Shown here: positions 37,111 through 48,100 of the stretch, in pieces
How the letters are laid out: every line of letters starts with the position of its first letter
Position numbering within the stretch: position 1 is the first letter of the stretch
Origin: Sphingomonas koreensis
Lineage (GTDB): Bacteria > Pseudomonadota > Alphaproteobacteria > Sphingomonadales > Sphingomonadaceae
Assembly (NCBI RefSeq): GCF_002797435.1
Contig: NZ_PGEN01000001.1
Coordinates: 1,182,501 to 1,246,500 of the forward strand
Direction: 5' to 3'
DNA: 64,000 nucleotides
The notes under the pieces: generated by a model
What the model was told of the DNA's origin: nothing
The model's database searches: none
Seen by the model: the letters and a program-made list of their open reading frames with translations, nothing else
Program-made: the position numbers and the translations under genes

Positions 37111-39092
37111 TCATGAAATGCTCGGGCCGCCCCGTCCCCGTCCGAAGCTCCAGCTGATGCCGTTGCCGCGAACAATCCCGGATACGGTCTTGCCGGCCTG
37201 ACGTTCGAGCACCGGCCACCATGGCACGAGCGTAAACTCACGCGATTTTTCGATCAGCGCATATCGACCGCTGAGCATGTCGATATGTCGTCGATAAATG
37301 CCCGTCACCTGCCCGCCCGTCTCGGTCTCGGCGAAGGGAATGCCGAGCCCCTTCGACAACTGGGCACCCACGCGCATCAACTCAAGCCGCCGTAACGTCT
37401 CGATCATATCGGGTCGATAGCTTACGCCCCCGCCGGATTCCTGTGCCAGCCCCTGTGCGACTAGCCATTGCCGACGGCGTCCCTGCGCTTCACGCACGTC
37501 ATGACCGAAACCGGCGCCGCGCAACGGCATAGGTTCGGCAGAGATCATTTCGCGATCGAGCCAGCTCGCGGCATCGACGGGGACAAGTTGCTCCAAGGGC
37601 TGCGGCGACAGCGTCTCCACGATCACCGGCCGATCTTTCGCGCACGCCGTCTCATAGGCCGCAGCACGGGCCAGATGATCGGGCGCGATGATCCATGTCC
37701 CATCGGCCTCGCGCGTGACGCCGTCCGTCAGTCGGCGGATCGCTTCCAGGTGACGAACATGCGCCTCGGCAAACGCCTCGGTCGCAGAAGGGTCGTGTCG
37801 CAGGTGCAGATCGACATCGTAGTGGCCGTCATTGGCCGCAGCGATCTCGGCGACGACGCGATCAGAATCGCGCACGCCGAATGCCATAGGCTCGACGCGC
37901 ACGATCGCGCCGGCGGAATGCACCTCGAGATATTCGCCCTTTCCGACCTCGACATAATGGGTGCGACCGTCAGTCGCATCGACCAGCAGATAGTGGCGAT
38001 CGTTGAGCTCGTCGGACAAGCCCGTTCGACGATTCTCCCGACAATCGGGCGCACGCCCTCAACCGCTGGATCATAGATGGCCTGATTGGTGAGCGCCCGC
38101 ACCTGGCCTCGCGCGGCAAAGGCTCGCTGCATGGTCCGGATGATATCGCCGCGCTCACCCATGCGGCGGAGGGTTTCGGCGGTATCGGGTGCAAGCCGCC
38201 AATGCGCCCCGCCGACCCGCTCCGCCAACCCCATCCGCTCAAGCTTGCGCAGACGCCCCATTCGGACCGCCTGGTCGAAGGCGTCGCGCCCCGCGGTGCT
38301 GACGAGCACGTCCGCATCCGCTTCGCGCAGCAACGCCCGATCGATACTGGTCAGCCGTTCCTGCTCGACTTCGGTGCGCAGCCTTGCCCGGATCGCGTCG
38401 GTGGAGCGCGGGCCAAGATCGAGGTCGACCAGTTCGGCGGCGCGCTCTCGCATACCCTCGGTCATATATTCGCGGGCGATGATCAAATCCTTGTCGCGAT
38501 CGTCCTTCCCCCGCACGATGATACGGCTGTGCGGGTGGCCGGTGTTGAAGTGATCGACCGCGACCCAATCCAGCCTGGTGCCGAGATCCTGTTCCACTCG
38601 CTCCATCAGCCGTCGCGTCAGCGGCTTCAGATCATCATATTCGGCGCCATCCTCCGCCGAGACGATGAAACGGAACTGGTGGCGATCGCCCGTCTGCCGA
38701 TCGAGAAAAGCCATCCCGTCGACTTGATCCGCCTCGGCCCCGTAGAGCTGTCCTCGTCCACAATCGCGGGTCGTGCCGTCACGCTCGATATAGCGGAGAT
38801 GGGCGCGCGCCGCCGCCCTGCCCTTGCCTGCCAGTTTGACGATGCGGGATTTGGCGATGACCCGGCGCTGGCGAAAGGCCCCATAGACATCGCGGCTGGC
38901 GAGCACGCAGCCAACGCCCGCGCCACGTCCGATCCGACTGCCGTCGAAACGGTTACTCCGTCCGCCCGTCGCGCTGCCAGCCTGTGCGAGATTTGCCGCG
39001 GCGAGGACGCGATGAAGGAACTTCCGGCCCTGCCCCTTCCCGCTGGCTCGCATACGCCTCAATCGAGGCTCGAGTTCGTCGTCGTCACTCAT
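37111..39092 (-). pseudogene. DUF3363-type relaxase/mobilisation nuclease, frameshifted
   Basis: From the ATG at 39092 (MSDDDELEPRLRRMRASGKG) a VirD2/MobP-like relaxase runs ~355 residues, including VDHFNTGHPHSRIIVRG, the His-rich metal motif of the family. The frame is then lost at a CCC/GGG run (38021-38023). The second half (LSDELNDRHYLLVDATDGR ... to 37111) continues in another frame and is the DUF3363 region. One extra G would restore ERGLSDEL. As given, no full-length protein is made. Its oriT would be expected nearby, probably in the 310-bp gap upstream. Confidence 0.8.
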
Positions 39093-39154
39093 GGCCGGCT
39101 CACTCGGAATCCATCCGAACGCCAGTGTGCGCGTCACCGGCGCCCAGGAAAACC

Positions 39155-39301
39155 GGTGCCAAATTTCGTCAGGATTGGAGCCGCCTTGCGCCATGCCTGG
39201 CACCACCTCCACCAGAGAGGTGCCGGAAATCGAGCGTCAGACTCGAGAATAACGATGTGCAGACAACCGCTTATGGTGCCGGCTCGCAGAGTTGGCACCA
39301 T
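39155..39301. other. Inverted-repeat cluster upstream of relaxase, oriT candidate
   Basis: The 310-bp gap before the relaxase gene has five copies of GGTGCC or its complement (39155, 39199, 39219, 39275, 39294). Two pairs form hairpins: 39199-39224, and 39273-39301, where ATGGTGCC and GGCACCAT flank a 13-base loop. MobP-type oriT sites commonly lie directly upstream of the relaxase and carry such dyads. No nic consensus could be assigned. Confidence 0.4.
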
Positions 39302-39402
39302 TGCTTCATCTTGCCTTACCCGCCCTCACCCTCTCCCCTCAAGCCAAGGCACAGAAAAGGAGACGGCGCCCGCTCGAGCACCGTCCCCTCGCCCCTGCCG
39401 GG

Positions 39403-39762
39403 TCATGCATCGGCAAGAGCCGATCGCGCGTCCGCCTCGCCAGCCAGGTCGCGCCGTCCGGTCATGCCGTGCGCGGCCCCATCGCCATCGACGATCATCG
39501 TCGCGACGAACCATCTGCCGTTCAAAAACCCGATGATCCGCACGCGATCGAGCTCGACCTCAGGTTCGCTTTCGCTCGTTCCGTAATAGCCGAGCCAGCG
39601 CTCCGCGAGGCGTGCTTCCCAGCAGAATTCGACCGCTTCCGCTGCCAGAAATCGCTGCGCCAGAGCCCCGCCCGCGCCACGCCCGAACTCGATTTCGAGC
39701 CCCGCAACCAGCGTCTCCATCACGCGATCCGATACGCATCCAACTTGCTCGAACATGCCCAT
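39403..39762 (-). CDS. Hypothetical protein of the mobile region
   Basis: 119 residues, not recognised. The ATG at 39762 is chosen because GGAGG lies 5 bp upstream; an in-frame GTG at 39774 overlaps that site. The sequence is acidic in the first half (VMETLVAGLEIEFGRGAGG, LAAEAVEFCWEARLAERWLG) and has a beta-rich segment (VELDRVRIIGFLNGRWFVAT) typical of a small soluble alpha/beta protein. No membrane segment. It lies between the ParB-like pseudogene and the relaxase, in the same direction, so it probably belongs to the mobile-element operon. Confidence 0.6.
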   Translation of the reverse strand: MGMFEQVGCVSDRVMETLVAGLEIEFGRGAGGALAQRFLAAEAVEFCWEARLAERWLGYYGTSESEPEVELDRVRIIGFLNGRWFVATMIVDGDGAAHGMTGRRDLAGEADARSALADA

Positions 39763-39777
39763 GGGAACCTCCACACT

Positions 39778-40062
39778 TCATGTCCTCATCTTGAGGACAT
39801 CGCTTCGAGGGCGGGCGGCGCGGCGGCTGTCAGGGCCGCGCCGGCTAGCCGGGGCGATGGTTTCGCAGGCTCGCGGCGCTGCCAGCCAGGCGCTTTCGAA
39901 CCCCGGATGGTCCGTGGCGAAGTAACGGATAGGGTTGCCTGCCGTGATCCTGAACAGGTCGGGACGGCGCCGGTTTCCTGCCGATCCGGGGATCGGTTCG
40001 CCGCCAATGCGGGTCTCGACGACATCAGGAACGAGCGGCGCGGCCCTGCCCGACCGCGCCGC
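39778..40062 (-). other. Open frame without a start codon, possible gene remnant
   Basis: The minus-strand frame ending at 39778 is open for ~95 codons and protein-like (TRIGGEPIPGSAGNRRRPDL, ATDHPGFESAWLAAPRACET), but no ATG, GTG or TTG occurs before the upstream in-frame TGA. It may be a small accessory gene that lost its start or shifted frame. An overlapping frame with a start (39786-40073) has low-complexity composition and is less likely. Confidence 0.3.
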
Positions 40063-40073
40063 TCAAGACGCAC

Positions 40074-41724
40074 TCAGGCGGCGAGGCGTGCCGTCCCGGT
40101 TTCGCTTCGCGCTACCTCGACGGCGGCGAGCCGCGCGTGCGCCGCGACGCTGCCGACACCGCCGCGCGCGGTATAGGCGGCGGGCGGGAACGCCATCCAG
40201 CGCGGCACCCAGCGCTCCACTTTCGTGCGGCCGCCCGCGCCGTCGAGATGGTCGCGGACGATGCGTTTCATGATGGCGGTCTTCTCGCTGGTATTGGCGC
40301 GCGCGACCAGTTCGCCCGCGACCTCGTCGACCAGCGCCTGCGCCACCTCGCGGTCGCGGATGAGGTCGAACAGCGTATCGTCGGCTTGCCACCAGTCGGC
40401 CATGTCGATGCCGATCCGTGCGCCCGCCGCCTCGACCGCATCGCTTCCTGCCGCCAAGCTCTCGCCCATCACCACCGCGACGCAATCGAGCAAGGCGGCA
40501 TCGGGGAGATCGAGCAGACGCAGGAACAGCGCGGTCAGCGCCTCGCCGTCGCCGAACCGCTGCACGAGCGAAGCGCAGTCCGCATCAAACCCGAGCAGAT
40601 CGAGCACCGCGCGGCGGCGCTCGGCGAACACGGCCTCGGCCGGACTTGCGGCGATGCTCGCCGCGATCGCCGGGTTACGCGTCGCCTGCGGCTCGGGATC
40701 GACGCGCCACAGCGGCGACCCCGCAATGGCGTGCGCGACCATGAGGCGCAGCGCGATGCCGGGCTGGGCGGTGAGCGCCGCGCGCGCGCGCGCGAGCTTC
40801 CTTGCGGGTCTGATAGCCCTCGTGGAACAGGACTTCGCCATTGCTGCGCAGCTCGACATAGACGCGCCCACCCTTGCGCTTGGCCGCGCGCGCATATTCC
40901 CAGCCCTGGAAATAGTCGCCGACCGCGAGCACCACGACATCGCTCCAGCCCTCGGCGAGATAGGCGTCGCGGCGCGCGGCGATAGCGTCGTTCTGGGCTG
41001 CCCAGAAGGCATCGGCATCGGCAAAATAGCGGTCCTCGCCGAACAGGTCGGCGATCAACACGCCCTTGTAGGCGTCGAGGTCGAACAATGCGTGGCGCGC
41101 CGGGATCGACTGGCCGCCGAACAGCCATGCCTTCAGCTGGTGGCCGACCGGGGCATAGGCCTGCGGATCGTCGCGCAGCGCGAGCCATGCCGCCTGCTGC
41201 TTCTTGGACGCCATGGTCAGATGGCGGATGGTGGCGGGGTCGATTTCTTCGGCGCGGTAGAGGGTGCGGATGCGCGGCAGCAGATTGCCGAGCGCGAGGA
41301 TGAGCCGCACCCCGTCTTCGGGAGTACCGAAGGTCGCGCCGAGATCGGCGGGGTCGCGACCTTGCCTGACCAGCTTGACGAAGCTTTCCCATTGGCTGAC
41401 CTCGTCGGGGTCGCGGCGCACGACATTCTCGATCAGCGAGGCCTCGATCGCATCGGCGTCGTCGCCGTCTTCAAGGATCGCACAGGGCAGCGGATCGGCA
41501 TGGCCGGTCTGTTCGGCAGCAAGCTGCGCGGCGCGGAACCGCCGCGCACCGGCGACGACGCCATAACATCCCTCCTCGCCCTCGGGCCGCACCGCGAGCG
41601 GCATAATAATGCCGCGCTTGAGCAAGGTCGGCAGGATATCCGATACGTCGGGTGGCTTCTTGCCATGCCGCATGTTGAGCGGGCTGACCGTCAACTTGTC
41701 GAGTGGAATGAAGTCGAGTTTCAT
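40074..41724 (-). pseudogene. ParB/RepB-like nuclease-domain protein, frame broken at a (CG)8 run
   Basis: From the ATG at 41724 (MKLDFIPLDKLTVSPLNMRH) a ParB N-terminal domain is clear: GIIMPLAVRP, VAGARRFRAAQLAAE and EASLIENVVRRDPDEVSQWE. The frame reads to about residue 310 (GYQTRKEARARA), where a (CG)8 dinucleotide run (40779-40794) occurs. The continuation AALTAQPGIALRLMVAHAIA ... to 40074 is in the +1 frame. One more CG unit would rejoin them into a ~550-residue protein, the size usual for these mobile-element ParB-like proteins. Role: partition-like or regulatory function on the element. It is either truncated, phase-variable, or a sequencing artefact. Confidence 0.75.
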
Positions 41725-41796
41725 CGGTCTCCTCCTTGAGCCGGTCCCGGCCTTGCCGGGACCGGCTTCATGTTCGGCGGCGAACGGCCGCCCGCG

Positions 41797-42225
41797 TCAG
41801 CCGCCGCTGGACCTGTCGCGGTCCGGCGGCGGAAGCTCGGCATCGGGCGGCAATGTCAGCGCGACCCGGTTCAAGAGGGTTTCCGCCCAGAGGATCGACC
41901 CGGCGCGGCGCGACCAGTCGGTCCAGACCGACAGGCCGAACCGGGTCGCGAAGGCGATGTCGCGCTCGATGGCGAGACCATAGGGGAGCTTGACGCTGGC
42001 GATCTCGGCGAGGCTGAAGCTGCCGAGTTCGGGGCAGCCAAAGCCGAGATCGGCAAGGCCGAACAGCGTGTCGCCATCGGTGTCGAGTTCGCTCGCGAGC
42101 CATGTCGCGGCGCCCAAGGGGTTGAAGAATTTGACGAGCGGCTTGGGGTCGAGGCGCGGGTCGGCGGCGGTGGCGCGGGCATTGGCGTGCAGCGCCGCGC
42201 GCAGGTCGGGCGGGAGCAGGATCAT
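41797..42225 (-). CDS. DUF2958 protein
   Basis: 142 residues beginning MILLPPDLRAALHANARA, a close match to DUF2958 (VKFFNPLGAATWLASELD, LGFGCPELGSFSLAEIAS). The family is almost confined to plasmids and integrative elements and its biochemical role is unknown. The start at 42225 overlaps the stop of the ArdC-like gene (ATGA), which supports this start over upstream in-frame codons. It lies upstream of the ParB-like gene in the same direction. Confidence 0.9.
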   Translation of the reverse strand: MILLPPDLRAALHANARATAADPRLDPKPLVKFFNPLGAATWLASELDTDGDTLFGLADLGFGCPELGSFSLAEIASVKLPYGLAIERDIAFATRFGLSVWTDWSRRAGSILWAETLLNRVALTLPPDAELPPPDRDRSSGG

Positions 42226-43175
42226 GCCGCGATCCTTTCCGCTTGCGGAGCCTCGAGCGCCGCCGCCTTCGCCTCGCCGCGCAGCGCGAGCAGATGGTCT
42301 GCGGCACGCGAGGCAGCGGCGGCGGCGCGGAAGATGGCGCGATTGTCGGCGCGCAGCACGGCGAGCCACGCACCGAGATAGTCGGCATGGCGCACGGTCG
42401 GATGAATACCGAGCGCCGCGCAGAGAAACGCCGCGCCCATCTCGGCGACCAGTTCCTCGCGGGCGTATTTGGCCGAGCCTAACGGCCCGGAAAGGTCGCG
42501 CGCGAGGCGCGACCCGTGTCCGGTCCAGTGGGTGAGTTCATGAAGCGCGGTGCGATACCAGTTGATCGGGTCGCGGAACGCGCTGTGCGGCGGTACCTGC
42601 ACATAATCCTCGCCCGGCGCGTAGAAGGCGTGCGCGCCGCCGATACGAAAGTCGGCGCACGACGCGTCGATAATCGCCTCGGCGGCGGGCGCGATGCCGC
42701 AGCGCCGCAGCGGCGCGGGGTCGTCGGCGAGACCGGGGCGCAGCCCGTCGCATTGCGCGATGTTGAACACGGTGAAGCGCTTGAGGAACGGCACGGCCTT
42801 GGCGGCCTCGCCATCGCGGGCGGCGCGTTCCAGCTCGGACTGGGGAACGAACCGGTCTGCGAAGACGACGCAGGTGCCGCGCTCGGCCTTGCGCACGCAG
42901 CCTCCGGCCTGCTGGGCCTGACGGAAGGTCAGCCAGCTTTGCGAGGAATAGCCGCCCGCGACGCCCGCCGCCCAGAGGATGAGGATATTGACGCCCGAAT
43001 AGCAGCGCGCGGTGAGTGCATTGCGCGGCAGCGAAGGCGCGGCGGCGGCACTATCCCAAGGCTGAACCCAAGGGAAGCAGCCCTGTTCGAGTTCGGCGAC
43101 GATGCGCTGCGTGACCTCGTCATAGAGGCTGGCGCGCGGCGCGTCTTCGGGATGGCGCTGACGGTGATGCGGCAT
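42222..43175 (-). CDS. ardC: ArdC-type antirestriction/ssDNA-binding zincin
   Basis: 317 residues. The N-terminal ssDNA-binding domain (LYDEVTQRIVAELEQGCFPW, NALTARCYSGVNILIL) is followed by a metallopeptidase-like domain with HELTH at 212-216 and a downstream Glu in YAREELVAEMGAA. ArdC proteins protect incoming plasmid DNA against host restriction. The ATG at 43175 is preceded by AGGAGGAG; the upstream in-frame extension lies in the GC-rich gap and is not credible. It is the first gene of the ArdC-DUF2958-ParB run. Confidence 0.92.
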   Translation of the reverse strand: MPHHRQRHPEDAPRASLYDEVTQRIVAELEQGCFPWVQPWDSAAAAPSLPRNALTARCYSGVNILILWAAGVAGGYSSQSWLTFRQAQQAGGCVRKAERGTCVVFADRFVPQSELERAARDGEAAKAVPFLKRFTVFNIAQCDGLRPGLADDPAPLRRCGIAPAAEAIIDASCADFRIGGAHAFYAPGEDYVQVPPHSAFRDPINWYRTALHELTHWTGHGSRLARDLSGPLGSAKYAREELVAEMGAAFLCAALGIHPTVRHADYLGAWLAVLRADNRAIFRAAAAASRAADHLLALRGEAKAAALEAPQAERIAA

Positions 43176-43627
43176 CGTCTCCTCCTCGCCGCCCCAAAAC
43201 CAGCATGGCCCCCGGCAGCGGGGGTGGGCGGCGAGCGAGCAAGGAGGCCGGTTCCCAAAGGGGCGCCGGCACCCGAAGGGGCGGAACGAAGAGGAGCAGC
43301 CGGGCAAGGCCCGGCTTGCCGGCGGCCCGAACCGGCCTTTGCTGCGAGCGGTCGCCCATCCCCGCTGCCGGCGGGCCGCCAACAACGCCGCCGCGCGAGC
43401 GGCGACCGCTGGCCCGCAGGGCATATGCGCCAGCGGGCGTTACCGCATGGCCGAGACCCCTAGGGGGCTCGGTGGCAAGGCGCAGACGCGCCATAGCACG
43501 CGGCCGTCCGGCCCCGGACGGGGCGCCGGGCAGTTCAGATACGCTCAACGTGTCAGCGGGTCGGAGACGCGATCACGCCCGGAGCCATCAGGAGCAGATC
43601 CCGCGTGGGAGCGGACGGGTGCCGAGC
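43176..43627. other. GC-rich non-coding gap
   Basis: No credible gene. The stretch is very GC-rich with many short dyads (for example GCCGGCGGGCCG and GCCGGGCAAGGCCCGGCT-like hairpins near 43300-43380). It lies upstream of ardC, so it should hold the promoter of the mobile cassette, but no consensus could be assigned. Confidence 0.5.
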
Positions 43628-43745
43628 TCAGTCCAGTCGCTTGATGACCAGCGCGATGCCCTGCCCTCCCCGATACACATCGTGACGAGGCCCAGGCGGC
43701 CCCCCGACCGCTGGAGTTCGTAGAGAAGCTCGACGGTGTCGATCG
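43628..43745 (-). pseudogene. Thiolase (acetyl-CoA acetyltransferase) C-terminal fragment
   Basis: The minus strand reads ELLYELQRSGGRLGLVTMCI, the C-terminal signature of thiolases including the catalytic Cys region (MCIGEG). After one frame change it continues GQGIALVIKRLD-stop at 43628. Nothing upstream resembles thiolase. This is a ~40-codon relic, probably left at an insertion or deletion boundary of the mobile island. Confidence 0.65.
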
Positions 43746-43916
43746 CCCGACCCTGGCGTCGAAATCCTGGCATGATCGTCGAGGACACACCCTGGTTCAT
43801 CAGCTCAGAGACTTGACTGATCACGCAATCCATCTCGCCAGCGAGACTAGAATCCGAACTTCGGCAATTATAGCCGCCGAAAACTCACCCCAGCAGCATC
43901 CACTTCCCGGAGCGGC

Positions 43917-44951
43917 TCAGCGCAACTGCTGTATCCATTCCCACATGTGCTGTTTCATCAGGTCCTCAGCCGGCGACGGCGCGTACTGACCTGCGAGAGC
44001 CCGAGCTTCCCGGGGCGTCACCCCAAAACGGGACCGGAAGGTCCGCGCAAAATTGGTCCGCCACGAGAATCCACAACTCTGCGCGATATCTGCAACGCTT
44101 CTTCCATGCTGCGTGGGATCCCGCAGCATGGCGTGAGCGAGGTGCAGACGGCGCTCGCGGACACAGGCTGTAAAACCGCCATTCGGTTCCATGAGATAGT
44201 AAAGCTTGCGGCGCGATATGCCGAGGCGTTCCGCGACGCCCTCGGCCGATAGCTCCGGATCAACCGCCCGATCAGATATCAGACGATGAATCTGGGCAGT
44301 CAGAAGGGGGTCTACGACATGGAGGCTTCTCTCGGGCGCGTCCGTATTGAGGACCGCCGCCGCCATCGCCAATGTGGGAGCGACGAGCGATTCCGCCTCA
44401 CTGACGCTCATCACCGGGGCGGCGGCGAACAGGCCGATCAGGTGATTGCGGAACAGCGCGACCAGGGGCGCCGAGCCGGAGATGAGCCTAAGATTCTGTT
44501 CGTCCGGAGCCCTGAGGAGCGGTGCGAGCAACCGCCGCGGAACCGTCAGGTTGAGGCTGTCAAAATCGCTTGTGCAGGTCGCATGGGGTTGCGCGAGGTC
44601 AGCGATGAGCAAGTCGCCCGGGCCGGCCTCCGCGCCTCCAGCTCCGTCGCGAGAACCATGCCTGCCGGATAGGCAGAACTGCAGGGTGTAATGGTCGATT
44701 CCGTCCCGCCCGATCCGCGCCCGAGACCGATCGAAAGTCTGTGCAAGGCAGCGATAGGCGGTAACCACCACCTCGCCGAAATGGTAGGCTTCGGCGCGAG
44801 CCTGAAACGCAGCATGATCGACGCAGAGACGAACGTCATAGATCGCATCCATGCTGTCCTTCCAGATCGCCAGCGCCGCTTGGCTTGCGAGGCTGGTGCT
44901 GTCGAACAGGCTGTGGGGAATTGAGTGACCTGCTGGATGAACGTCCGTCAT
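43917..44951 (-). CDS. AraC-family transcriptional regulator
   Basis: 344 residues. The N-terminal sensing domain is of the AraC-binding-like type (FGEVVVTAYRCLAQTFDRSR, DHYTLQFCLSGRHG). Two C-terminal HTH motifs follow (LSAEGVAERLGISRRKLYYL and SVADIAQSCGFSWRTNFART) with the closing FRSRFGVTPREARAL. The start at 44951 is chosen for the GGGAGG..GAGG upstream and because the extension to 45071 is low-quality. It lies 180 bp downstream of a large autotransporter gene, in the same direction, so it may regulate that gene; this is inference. Confidence 0.92.
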   Translation of the reverse strand: MTDVHPAGHSIPHSLFDSTSLASQAALAIWKDSMDAIYDVRLCVDHAAFQARAEAYHFGEVVVTAYRCLAQTFDRSRARIGRDGIDHYTLQFCLSGRHGSRDGAGGAEAGPGDLLIADLAQPHATCTSDFDSLNLTVPRRLLAPLLRAPDEQNLRLISGSAPLVALFRNHLIGLFAAAPVMSVSEAESLVAPTLAMAAAVLNTDAPERSLHVVDPLLTAQIHRLISDRAVDPELSAEGVAERLGISRRKLYYLMEPNGGFTACVRERRLHLAHAMLRDPTQHGRSVADIAQSCGFSWRTNFARTFRSRFGVTPREARALAGQYAPSPAEDLMKQHMWEWIQQLR

Positions 44952-45131
44952 AGCCTCGCCTCCCCGTCGCTGATCCAGCCGAAGCCTGGACGGCGCTGGC
45001 CCGAATTCTAGCGCGCCAGCTCCTATCCAGCCAAGGATATCAAAATACATCAAACCCTCCGGACGGCGCATGGCCGCCCGGAGGGCCCGGTCGGGCTCAG
45101 GAACGAGGGCCCGACCGCCGAAGTCAGGCCG

Positions 45132-48100
45132 TCAGAAGGCGACCCTGAAGACTCCGGTGACAGCGTGATCGACGCCGTCGCTGCCGAGAACGCCGCCATA
45201 ACCCACGCCGAACCCGATGCGGGGCGTCAGTCGCCAGCGCGCCTCCAGCCTGGCCACCGCAGCGTTCTCCGACTGAGCGGCGCCCAGGACTTCGAAGACG
45301 TCGCCGCCTTCGAACCGGTGACGCCCGACCGGATCGACATCGCCCCAGTTCCGCTGCCAGCCGGCCATGCCGCGGACCGAGAAGGAACCGCTCTGGGCTG
45401 TCTCGAACCGGATACCCAAGGTCGAGATCACCGCTTCCTCGTTGATCTTCTCGCCGGACAGGGCGGCGTCCCCGCCCTTCTCAACGAAGGCGTCGCTCTG
45501 CGCGCGGACCGCCGCCACACTGGCGAAGGGTTCGACCCAACCCCCGCTCACGGGCACGCGATAGCCGGCCTCAAGGAAGCCTTGCAGCACCGACCCATCG
45601 TACTTCGCTTCGACCGCGTCCTGGAATCCCGGGAAGGCGATGGAGCGCTTGGTCTGCGTCACTGTCCGGGCATAACCCAGGCCGGCCGAAACCCGCCAGG
45701 CGCCGAGATACACACCGCCATAGACCACGCCGTGGATGCTCTCGACTTCGCCTCGGCTGGCGCGACGATCGACCTCAACCTCGGTCTTCATGACCCCCAG
45801 GGCGGCGCCGATCGTCGCCGCTCCGCCGACCGAGCGGTCCAGGCCCACCATCATGCCGCGTCCATCACGGTCACCGCGGGCGGCGTTGAAGTTTCCGTCG
45901 CTGACGCCGCCGCCTTCGAACGCACGGGCCCAGATCGAGCCCGAACTGTCGGCGTCGGCCAACCGGTCCAGCACCGCTTCGCGCGGAACACGGCTGTCCT
46001 CCACCAAGGCCGTGCGGACGGTCGCATGGACCTCCCCGGACAGTTGATCGAAGGCGCCCCTAGCGACCTCGTCCGAGGCCAACATCAACAAGGCATCCTT
46101 GAGCGGATTGCCAGCCTGGAGGCTGTCGGCGCCGCCGGCGGCAGCCTTCTGGTTCGGCGTCAGCCCCGCCTCGGCCAGCGATCGGAGCTGACCGAACTCC
46201 ACATAGGCCTGGGTCGCCGTATAGCCGTCGCGCAAGCCCGCAAACGCGGTCAGGTAGACGTCGTCGAAGTCAAAACGGCCGGTGACACCCTGCTGCGCCT
46301 CAGCGACAACATAGCGATGATGAAGCGTCAGCGCGCCGACCTGGTTGAGCGCCAGTTTGGAGCCGGTCTGAATCTCCAGCGCCCCTTCGGTGAGGAAGAC
46401 ATCGGAGGCCACGCCGCCGAAGTCTACGCCGAGCGTCGAACCCGCCTGGAACACCGAGGCCGCCGAGGTCAGCAGCGTGTCGCCCGCGCCGCCGTCGATC
46501 AGCCAGAGCGAACCCCCATTGTCGAAGCGCTCAAGGCCGGTCCAACGCGTGGTTTCCGCCGTGAAGGCGTCGCCGGCCGCAAAGATCAGGCCACCCGCGA
46601 GGTTTATCACCTGGTCGCCGGCGCCCGAGAACAGGCTCTCGCCGTTGCTGGTGTTCCAGACGTCGGCGTTGCGCAGCCGGGCGCTGTCGCCCCATAGCTC
46701 TACCGTACCAAGCAGCACGCCCGCGTTCTCAAGCGTGATCGCGCCGCCCGAAGCGCGCACCGCCCGGGATGTTGGCAGATCCTGATCTCCGCGGATGCTG
46801 CCGAAGTTGCCCATGATGATATCACCGCCGGTCAACGAGGAGACATTGATGCCGGCGTCAGCGCCTTGAACCAGCCCGTGTGTGGTGATGCTGGTCAGAC
46901 CCGCGCCCTGGTTCAGGGCAGAGATGCCGTTCGCGGCGCCGACAGCGTGCATGGTCTCGATGACGAGGTCGCCCGTGTCCTGGCCGTTATTGACGGCGAC
47001 GCCGTCCTGCTGATTGCCGACCACCCAGCCAGTCGAACGGACGGCCGTGTCGCCGCCGCCGAAATTGTTGACCGCAATACCGTTCTGACCGCCGGTCACG
47101 GCCGAAGCGTTTACCGTCGTCCCCGTGCTCTGGGCGCCGGCGTAGACGCGGATGCCATCCCCCCCGGCGCCGATCACCGACGCCGACGTGTTGACCGTGG
47201 CGACGCCGGTTCCGGTATGGCTGGCCGAGACCCCGTTGTCGCCGGCCATCACCGTATCGACATCGATGCGCAGGCTCTGGCCGAGTTGGCTGCTCGAGAC
47301 GCTGACGCCATCGCCCTGAACCGTGGTCACAACGCCTTCGGCGACCACCAGGGTCTCGCCAGTTCCTCCGTTGTCGACGCTGATGCCCGCCCCGTTTGCC
47401 TGAACATTGCCGGTGAAAACCGTCAGGCCGCCAGCGGACGCGCCGTTGTCGACGCTCAGGGCCGTGCCTTCGGAAACCAGATCGCCCGTCCGGATGAAGG
47501 TGTTGGAACCGCCGTTGTTGATCGCGATGATCGCCGCATCGACGCCCGAGACATCGGCGACGTCGATGAGCAGTTCGCCTGAGCCCGTTTCGTTCTCAGT
47601 ACGAATGCCGATCTCGTTGGAAAGGATCGGACCCGCAGCGCGGAGCACCGTTCCGCCGAGCCCAGAATTGTCGATGCGGACACCATAGTCATTGCCCATG
47701 ACCGCTTGCAGATCCACAGTGACGTAACCAGACGACGGTCCCGCCTCGACCCAGACGCCGTCCTCCTCCTGGCCAACGACGTCGCCGGCGGCCGCTACCA
47801 CGATCCCGCCCGTACCGGAGTGATCGACCTTCAAGCCCCAATCGCGGCCTATGACGTCTTGAGCAGCGGTCACACTGACGTTCGTCGCCTGAACGCCGGT
47901 CCGTACCGAGATTCCGGAGCCCTCTTGGCTGACGACTGTTCCGTCGGCACGAACGTAGACAGACCCATTGCCCTCCTGGGAAGCACCGATGCCGCTGCCG
48001 TTGTCGGCTCGAACGTCCTGGGTCCAGATCGAGATGTTCCCGGCGAGAACGTCGTTGAAGGCGCTCACGCCGCTCCCTCCTGCGACCATGCTTCCCTCAA

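Noticed and set aside
43205..43723. 172-codon plus-strand frame upstream of ardC
   Set aside because: Low-complexity Arg/Pro/Gly composition across a GC-rich hairpin region; no domain.
45165..46697. 510-codon plus-strand frame opposite the autotransporter barrel
   Set aside because: Shadow frame without motifs; the autotransporter frame has signal peptide and barrel.
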